Assembly (NCBI RefSeq): GCF_000003605.2
Contig: NW_003119935.1
Location: 44,833 to 82,528 of the forward strand
DNA: 37,696 nt
Origin: Saccoglossus kowalevskii
Lineage: Eukaryota > Hemichordata > Enteropneusta > Harrimaniidae
Direction of reading: 5' to 3'
Shown here: positions 37,487 through 37,696 of the stretch, piece by piece
Layout: each line of letters starts with the position of its first letter
Position numbering within the stretch: position 1 is the first letter of the stretch
Translations under genes and position numbers: made by a program
Notes under the pieces: generated by a model
What the model saw: the letters and a program-made list of their open reading frames with translations, nothing else
The model's database searches: none
Told to the model about the DNA's origin: nothing

Positions 37487-37696
37487 ATATGCCAATGTAC
37501 CCGATATATGCCAATGTACCCGATATATGCCAATGTACCCGATCTATGCCAAGGTACCCGATATATGCCAATGTACCCGATATATGCCAATGTATCCGAT
37601 ATATGCCAATGTACCCAATATATGCCAATGTAGCCGATATATGCCAATGTACCCGATATATGCCAATGTACCCGATATTTGCCAAGGTACCCGATA
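37487..37696. repeat. 19-bp minisatellite, 11 copies, continuing past the window
   Basis: Units of ATATGCCAATGTACCCGAT start every 19 bp from 37487 to 37677. Variants include CTATGCCAAGG, GTATCC, CCCAAT and GTAGCC. The consensus has no stop in any of six frames, which explains the overlapping minus-strand open frames. Confidence 0.97.

Noticed and set aside
37438-37685. Minus-strand repeated peptide frames at the window end
   Set aside because: They arise from the stop-free 19-bp repeat, which reads the same in every frame of the strand.

Overview
This window is nuclear DNA from an invertebrate animal. It is AT-rich, its two recognisable host genes are split by GT-AG introns, and most of the rest is intergenic DNA full of microsatellites, minisatellites, small inverted-repeat elements and one non-LTR retrotransposon remnant. 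The repeat style suggests a marine invertebrate (hemichordate, amphioxus, mollusc or similar), but I cannot assign a phylum from sequence alone. A run of 211 Ns marks an assembly gap.

Region by region. (1) 1-1.8 kb: the last two exons of DNA ligase III (LIG3, + strand), encoding the C-terminal BRCT domain that pairs with XRCC1; the rest of the gene lies upstream of the window. (2) 1.8-8.0 kb: intergenic DNA with a 34-bp perfect palindrome, a 42-bp x4 minisatellite, an interspersed repeat (here called R1; also at 1-656 and 18.3-19.2 kb) held between two perfect 62-bp direct repeats, and a long imperfect fold-back. (3) 8.0-16.4 kb: the glycolytic gene GAPDH (+ strand), nine coding exons giving a complete 337-residue protein. 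A possible promoter and noncoding first exon lie at 8.0-8.9 kb, and two members of a TTAA-bounded MITE family lie in its introns. (4) 16.4-21.4 kb: intergenic DNA with a weak retroelement remnant and R1 copy C. (5) 21.4-26.4 kb: an ATTT microsatellite, a 1.3-kb array of 22-bp repeats with 264-bp and 220-bp higher-order periods, a possible minus-strand heat-shock-type promoter facing that array, and a non-LTR retrotransposon 3' end inserted among the heat-shock-like elements. (6) 26.4-37.7 kb: no recognisable gene; a second MITE family, hairpins, dispersed short repeats, a ~140-bp diverged tandem repeat, a 39-bp minisatellite and a 19-bp minisatellite that runs off the window end.

The two genes are unrelated in function (DNA repair and glycolysis) and share only orientation. 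The most interesting leads are: the array of 22-bp repeats downstream of clustered heat-shock elements and a TATA box; the R1 repeat, whose hairpins keep pairing by compensatory changes; and the assembly gap inside the retrotransposon, whose flanks carry the same 15 bases so that collapsing it restores one reading frame.
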